Shown here piece after piece: positions 59,973 through 64,000 of a stretch of 64,000 nucleotides of DNA. Made by a program: the position numbers and the translations under genes. The notes below the pieces were generated by a model. It did not search any database and was not told the DNA's origin. It saw only the letters and a program-made list of their open reading frames with translations. The DNA is taken from contig NZ_VMHN01000001.1 of assembly GCF_008795955.1 (NCBI RefSeq), positions 496,001 through 560,000 on the forward strand, given 5' to 3'. The stretch is from Marinobacter denitrificans (lineage in GTDB: Bacteria > Pseudomonadota > Gammaproteobacteria > Pseudomonadales > Oleiphilaceae). Position 1 is the stretch's first letter. Every line of letters begins with the position of its first letter.

Positions 59973-62426
59973 ATGACAGAGACGTCAGATAAACACGAGA
60001 TTTTCACTGATCTCACTGAAGCGCTTGCCATGGCTTGCCCGGTGGTTTGCGTGGCGGTCATCCTCAAAGACGGGGACTCCCCAAGCCATCTCGTCGGAGA
60101 CCCGGACGCAGCTCAGCTGCTAATGACGTTGGACAGTGTTCAGGCGACATTGGCTGACGGCGCTCCGAGGACTGAAGCATCACCACCAGGCACGGCTCTG
60201 GAAGCAGCCGCCTTCATCGCGGTTGAACCCCTGAACCTTCCCCATCAAGAGTCCGTGGCGACTGTGATCGCATTCGCAGGCAAACACCTGGGTGATTGCG
60301 AGCGCGCTGTCGCGCTCCTGCACTCCCTGGTGACGGAAACTCTCAATGAATTGATGTTTCTCAGGCAAACACCTTTTCTGGCGGCTGCTTTTGCTGAAAT
60401 CGAATGTGGGGTAACCATCGCCGACCCCAATCTCGCCGACACGCCTCTAGTCTATGCCAACGCCGCATTTGAGCGTATGACGGGTTATTCAAGAGCGGAA
60501 GTGTTGGGTCGCAACTGTCGTTTTCTTCAGGGTGACCTTAAGGACCAGCCCGGCCTTCGCACCATACGCAATGCTCTTGCGCGGGGCACAGACTGTACAG
60601 CCGTAGTGACAAATTTTCGCAGCAATGGCGAGTCATTCGAAAACCGCCTCAAACTTCGGCCCATCCGTGGGCATGACGGTACGGTTGCTTACATAATCGG
60701 GATTCAGCTTGACGTCTCGAGAGAGCACTCGGCTCTCGAATCTCTGGCCCTGCAAAAACGTCGCTATGAAAGCCTCATTGAAACGCAGTCAGGCTACATC
60801 TGGCTTATGGATATTAAAGGAGAACTCAAGAGCGTACCCGAAAAATGGTTAGAGCTTGCGGGTCTCCCCCCGGCGAGCGATCCGCCAGAGCTGTCAGTCA
60901 TCCGTAGCGTTCTGACTCCGGAGGCGGCGCAAGCTTTCCGGGAGGGATGGAGTGAAGCCCTCAGGACTATCACACCGTTTGAAGTGATCTATCAGTTACC
61001 GGCCCAGGTCCAATCCCCTAGGTGGTTTCTGGACCGCGTTACGCCGGTCCGCGATGATGAGAAAAGACTTCTCGAGTGGATTGCCGCGTCGCAGGAAATC
61101 ACTGAGTTGAAACTCGCCGAAATGGAAGTTGAGCGTGCCGCGTATGAGGACCGGCTGACCGGGCTTCTTTCACCGGAAGGCTTTGCCCAGCGCCTTGACG
61201 AGCATCTCAGAGAGCAGGATCTGCATCCTGCCAGCCCGGTGGTGGTGGTCGACATCAAAGCCCTGAGGGAAATCAATAATACCCGCGGTTATGAGGTTGG
61301 CGATGAAGTGCTGCGGGAGGTCGCCCGTCGCTTGTCCGGCGAGATGGGCCCGAGCGCACTGGTTGCGCGCACGGGCGGCGATGAGTTCACCGTGCTTGCG
61401 CCACTGGAAAATCAGCGTACACCGCGCCAATTGCGTGCGTGTATGGCAGCCGTCTTCGATGTACCTTTTGAAATCAGAGGCTTTTCCTTCCACGTTGAAG
61501 CGTCTTTCGGCTACGCCCGGCTACGCAGCAGTGCGGGAGATGCCCGCAAACTTATGACCGATGCGGCGTTGGCGCTACATCTGAGCCAACATAATCCGGC
61601 GGTGACCTGGTCTCAATACACCAAAGAGCTCGAGCGTAAAACGCGCAAAACCGTGGACCTCACCACGAAGTTACGCCACGCTCTCGAAGCCGATCAGTTA
61701 GAGCTTTATTACCAACCTCAAGTTGATCTTGAGAGCGGTCGCATCGTCTCGGCAGAATCTTTGTTGCGATGGAAGCACCCTGAGATGGGCTTTATTCCGC
61801 CTGACCTGTTCATCCCGCTGGCTGAACAAAGCCAGCTCATCGGGCCAATAGGAGATTGGGTGCTGCGACAAGCCTGCCGGGATCTTAAGGCCTGGAGGGG
61901 TGCGGGACTTGGAACCTGCCCGGTGTCGATCAATGTTTCACTGATCCAGTTCCAGCTGGGCTCTTTCCCCGACAAAGTTCGCAAGGCATTGACTGACTTC
62001 AACGTCGCCCCCGGGGAGTTGACCCTGGAGATCACTGAAAGCGTCTTCGAGCAACACAGCCAGGCCTTGAAGCAGGATCTGGAAGCCCTCAGTGCAATGG
62101 GGGTTCGCCTGTCCCTGGACGACTTTGGAACAGGCTATTCCTCTCTGGGCCATTTGAAAGACTACTGGTTCAATGAAATCAAAATAGATAAAAGCTTTGT
62201 CAGCCAACTGGACGACGGGGCTTACGCGCAGGCGATCGTCAAAGCAACTATATTTATCGCTGCGGCACTCGGGGCAGAGGTCGTCGCCGAAGGAATTGAA
62301 GAATCAAGACATATAACGACTTTACGGCTTCTTGGATGCACGAAAGGACAGGGCTATCACTATAGCCGGCCTGTACCCGAGCCCAGGTGGCATCAATTGC
62401 TTATCAAGAACCCAGCGCTTCCCTGA
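59973..62426 (+). CDS. LOV-GGDEF-EAL blue-light c-di-GMP protein
   Basis: An 817-residue cytoplasmic protein. Residues 1-130 are GAF-like. A LOV domain (~135-250) has the flavin-cysteine motif G-R-N-C182-R-F-L-Q-G plus N-F-R-S-N-G and I-G-I-Q-L. A second PAS (~255-380) follows. The GGDEF signature is intact (G-G-D-E-F, 468-472); the EAL signature reads E595-S-L, with E-I-T-E, D-D-F-G-T-G-Y-S, K-I-D-K, A-E-G-I-E and Q-G-Y present. Blue light should alter c-di-GMP turnover; whether synthesis or breakdown wins cannot be read. Confidence 0.92.
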   Translation: MTETSDKHEIFTDLTEALAMACPVVCVAVILKDGDSPSHLVGDPDAAQLLMTLDSVQATLADGAPRTEASPPGTALEAAAFIAVEPLNLPHQESVATVIAFAGKHLGDCERAVALLHSLVTETLNELMFLRQTPFLAAAFAEIECGVTIADPNLADTPLVYANAAFERMTGYSRAEVLGRNCRFLQGDLKDQPGLRTIRNALARGTDCTAVVTNFRSNGESFENRLKLRPIRGHDGTVAYIIGIQLDVSREHSALESLALQKRRYESLIETQSGYIWLMDIKGELKSVPEKWLELAGLPPASDPPELSVIRSVLTPEAAQAFREGWSEALRTITPFEVIYQLPAQVQSPRWFLDRVTPVRDDEKRLLEWIAASQEITELKLAEMEVERAAYEDRLTGLLSPEGFAQRLDEHLREQDLHPASPVVVVDIKALREINNTRGYEVGDEVLREVARRLSGEMGPSALVARTGGDEFTVLAPLENQRTPRQLRACMAAVFDVPFEIRGFSFHVEASFGYARLRSSAGDARKLMTDAALALHLSQHNPAVTWSQYTKELERKTRKTVDLTTKLRHALEADQLELYYQPQVDLESGRIVSAESLLRWKHPEMGFIPPDLFIPLAEQSQLIGPIGDWVLRQACRDLKAWRGAGLGTCPVSINVSLIQFQLGSFPDKVRKALTDFNVAPGELTLEITESVFEQHSQALKQDLEALSAMGVRLSLDDFGTGYSSLGHLKDYWFNEIKIDKSFVSQLDDGAYAQAIVKATIFIAAALGAEVVAEGIEESRHITTLRLLGCTKGQGYHYSRPVPEPRWHQLLIKNPALP

Positions 62427-62584
62427 GGGCAATTTACGGGTATCCAAATCGCCTATCTGATATGCCGAGTTGATAAGCACACCTTCCTGAGCTTAGATTA
62501 AAAAGTCATCCGGGATTCCGTAGTTCGTGGCGGTTCAGTCTCCTTATCCACATAACGCCATTGAGAGAAGCTGCGATGAGGCGC

Positions 62585-62610
62585 TCAGACAGGACGTTTG
62601 GTCCGTCTGA
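62585..62610 (+). other. Leader hairpin before the small acidic secreted gene
   Basis: TCAGAC-A-GGAC / GTCC-GTCTGA forms a 10-bp stem with one bulged A and a 5-nt loop, 24 nt before the ATG. It may shape translation or mRNA stability. The rest of the 208-nt interval before the gene holds nothing I can name. Confidence 0.4.
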
Positions 62611-62634
62611 AACTCGTATTCGAAGGAGTACTCT

Positions 62635-62931
62635 ATGAAAAAGTTACATTCACTCGCCTTTTATGCCTTGATCACACCGGCCATAGCCCTGGGTTCAGCT
62701 GCGTTGTTCGCCGAAGAAAGCGGCAATGGGGATAAGGATCTGGGCGAGCAGGATATGGACCAACATGCTGAACCCGAGGATCAGAAATCTGAGCAACACG
62801 AGGAATCCACCAAGTCCAAATACAATACAGATGACGCAGCTGGCGCAAGTGACTCGGAAACGGACGACCAGTCTGACAAGCAGAAAAAGGAGAAGCACAA
62901 AACGCCTGCGGATAAGGACATGACCGAGTGA
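62635..62931 (+). CDS. Small secreted acidic/basic repetitive protein
   Basis: A 98-residue exported protein. Signal peptide 1-26 (ending L-F-A). The mature 72 residues are very hydrophilic, rich in Asp, Glu, Lys and Gln, with no hydrophobic core, so the protein is probably disordered. GAAGGAG precedes the ATG by 8 nt. Family unknown. Confidence 0.65.
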   Translation: MKKLHSLAFYALITPAIALGSAALFAEESGNGDKDLGEQDMDQHAEPEDQKSEQHEESTKSKYNTDDAAGASDSETDDQSDKQKKEKHKTPADKDMTE

Positions 62932-63084
62932 CCTGATCTGAACCGAATACCCCTCGTGATGAAAGCGTGGGTGTGTCGAATTGATCAAGCCGGCAGTTCG
63001 ATGATGTCACCCGCCACACCGCCTTCATACACCTTCTGCTATACTGCCGGCCATTCCCCTATCCTGCCCGCCCTGTGAGCCGTC

Positions 63085-63828
63085 ATGCCGTCTACCAAGC
63101 TATACACTGACCTCTCCGGTTATTACGATCTGATGTGTGCCGACATCAACTACCGGGAACAAAGCAGCGGCGTGCGCAGGCTAAACCAGCTGTTCGGAAA
63201 CGGCGGTTACAGGCACTTGGATCTGGCCTGCGGAACCGGCCCTCACATTCGGCATTTTCTCGACTTTGGTTACCAAAGCCAGGGCCTGGACATCAATCAG
63301 CCTATGCTGAATAAAGCGAAAGTGCGCTGCCCTGAAGCCGAATTCACCCTGGGCGACATTGGCAGTTTTGCCTTTGACCAGCCTTTCGATCTGATTACCT
63401 GCTTTCTGTATTCCATTCACTACAACAGTGACATCGACCGCCTGAAATCCTGCATCACCAGCGCCCACGAGGCCCTGCAGGCCAATGGGGTCTTCTGCTT
63501 CAATGCGGTGGACAAAAACAAGATCAACAACCACCTGTTCGTAACCCATACGGCAGAGCACCAGGACGGTGTTTTCACATTCAGTTCGGGCTGGAACTAC
63601 CGCGGCTATGGTGAGCAGCAGTCACTCAAGCTGTGGATCAAAAAAGACACGCAAAATGTCAGCGAGACCTGGACGGACGAGCATCCCATGGTGGCGTTGG
63701 GCTTCGAGGAGCTTGCACAGCTGCTGGAACCCTGTTTCGAGGTTCATATATTCGAGCACGACTACGGCAAAATAGAGCCCTGGGACGGGGAGTCCGGCAA
63801 CGCCCTGTTCGTCTGCGTGAAGCGGTAG
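63085..63828 (+). CDS. Class I SAM-dependent methyltransferase
   Basis: A 247-residue cytoplasmic enzyme. SAM motif I is L-D-L-A-C-G-T-G-P-H, motif II G-L-D-I-N-Q-P-M-L, motif III F-T-L-G-D-I, and motif IV F-D-L-I-T-C-F-L-Y-S-I-H-Y. This is the methyltransferase domain 25/CypM-like type. There is no biosynthetic context around it. Substrate unknown. Confidence 0.9.
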   Translation: MPSTKLYTDLSGYYDLMCADINYREQSSGVRRLNQLFGNGGYRHLDLACGTGPHIRHFLDFGYQSQGLDINQPMLNKAKVRCPEAEFTLGDIGSFAFDQPFDLITCFLYSIHYNSDIDRLKSCITSAHEALQANGVFCFNAVDKNKINNHLFVTHTAEHQDGVFTFSSGWNYRGYGEQQSLKLWIKKDTQNVSETWTDEHPMVALGFEELAQLLEPCFEVHIFEHDYGKIEPWDGESGNALFVCVKR

Positions 63829-63876
63829 CGCAAAATAGAAGACATGGCAGTGTGGCGGCCAGTGGAGAGCTCGGCG

Positions 63877-64000
63877 TCAGGAAGCCTTTGTCATAACCGG
63901 CGCCAACCATTTGCGCTTGGCCTTCTCCACCAGATCTCGAGCATCGTGATTCCAGGGGTGGAAATTCGGGCTGTAGTACTTGAAGTAGGACGGCAAAAGC
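63877..64000 (-). CDS. C-terminus of a PF10118-like metal-dependent hydrolase (cut by window edge)
   Basis: The minus-strand frame encodes 40 residues beginning P-S-Y-F-K-Y-Y-S-P-N-F-H-P-W-N-H-D near the cut, ending A-P-V-M-T-K-A-S and a stop at 63879-63877. F-H-P-W followed by D is the conserved C-terminal signature of the PF10118 metal-dependent hydrolases. The rest of the gene lies beyond the right edge. Confidence 0.65.
   Translation of the reverse strand, partial: LLPSYFKYYSPNFHPWNHDARDLVEKAKRKWLAPVMTKAS

Noticed and set aside
1..64000. CRISPR arrays, rRNA, tRNA, insertion sequences
   Set aside because: No regularly spaced repeats, conserved rRNA segments, tRNA cloverleaf or transposase frames were seen.

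Overview
The window looks like a chromosomal segment of a marine gammaproteobacterium, most likely Marinobacter or a close relative. This rests on gene content rather than a marker gene. The content includes NnrU, a copper nitrite reductase, a secreted PHB depolymerase, an ice-binding lipoprotein, PEP-CTERM sorted proteins, many c-di-GMP proteins, a sigma-J/AhpD-like pair and mid-50s GC. No rRNA, tRNA, transposase, integrase, CRISPR array or prophage was seen.

Layout. 1-5.5 kb: end of a DUF2238-like membrane protein, two small unknown genes, nnrU, a TetR regulator followed by two hotdog thioesterase-like genes (a 15-bp palindrome lies between), then a flavin-binding PPOX protein divergent from a MocR regulator. 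5.6-9.7 kb: periplasmic binding protein, modular PHB depolymerase, and a SigJ/carboxymuconolactone decarboxylase-like operon. 9.7-14.4 kb: ice-binding lipoprotein, fatty acid hydroxylase, AraC regulator, PEP-CTERM protein, CsbD-like protein. 14.4-23.8 kb: TenA, then a c-di-GMP neighbourhood: an operon of GAF-GGDEF-EAL, GNAT and HDAC-like genes, RNase Z, a PilZ-Rossmann protein and a 7TMR-DISM-EAL protein. 23.8-37.3 kb: SEC-C protein, Lon-related protease with universal stress protein, an SDR/VWA/J-domain/lipoprotein run, MFS carrier, M14 carboxypeptidase, nirK with a class-II FNR/DNR promoter, YqeY, patatin and a 59-residue membrane protein.

37.4-44.2 kb: GST, a 53-residue PEP-CTERM protein that is almost only signal peptide plus sorting tail, sterol desaturase-like protein, lipoprotein, a third PEP-CTERM protein, a 36-codon remnant of an FAD oxidase, an FMO-like enzyme, DUF3175 and SDR genes. 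The three PEP-CTERM genes and the lipoprotein share an upstream arrangement: a GTC-N8-TTACA-like element about 50-66 nt before a -24/-12 (sigma-54) promoter. This suggests one regulon.

44.2-49.3 kb is the best candidate for an undescribed system. It is a four-gene operon on the minus strand: GNAT, a heme-oxygenase-like diiron oxygenase with a full ligand set, an MFS exporter and an O-acylhomoserine sulfhydrylase-like PLP enzyme. A convergent GlxA-type AraC regulator sits beside it. The set fits synthesis and export of a small amino-acid-derived compound.

49.3-64 kb: an envelope-stress trio (unknown, DUF1469 holin-X-like, DUF3618), a voltage-gated K+ channel with a zinc-ribbon tail, GGCT-like protein, a DUF6152 gene broken by one in-frame stop, a PhyH-like dioxygenase, a zinc peptidase, MscS channel, RadD helicase, a LOV-GGDEF-EAL blue-light c-di-GMP protein, a small acidic secreted protein, a methyltransferase and the cut-off end of a PF10118-like hydrolase.
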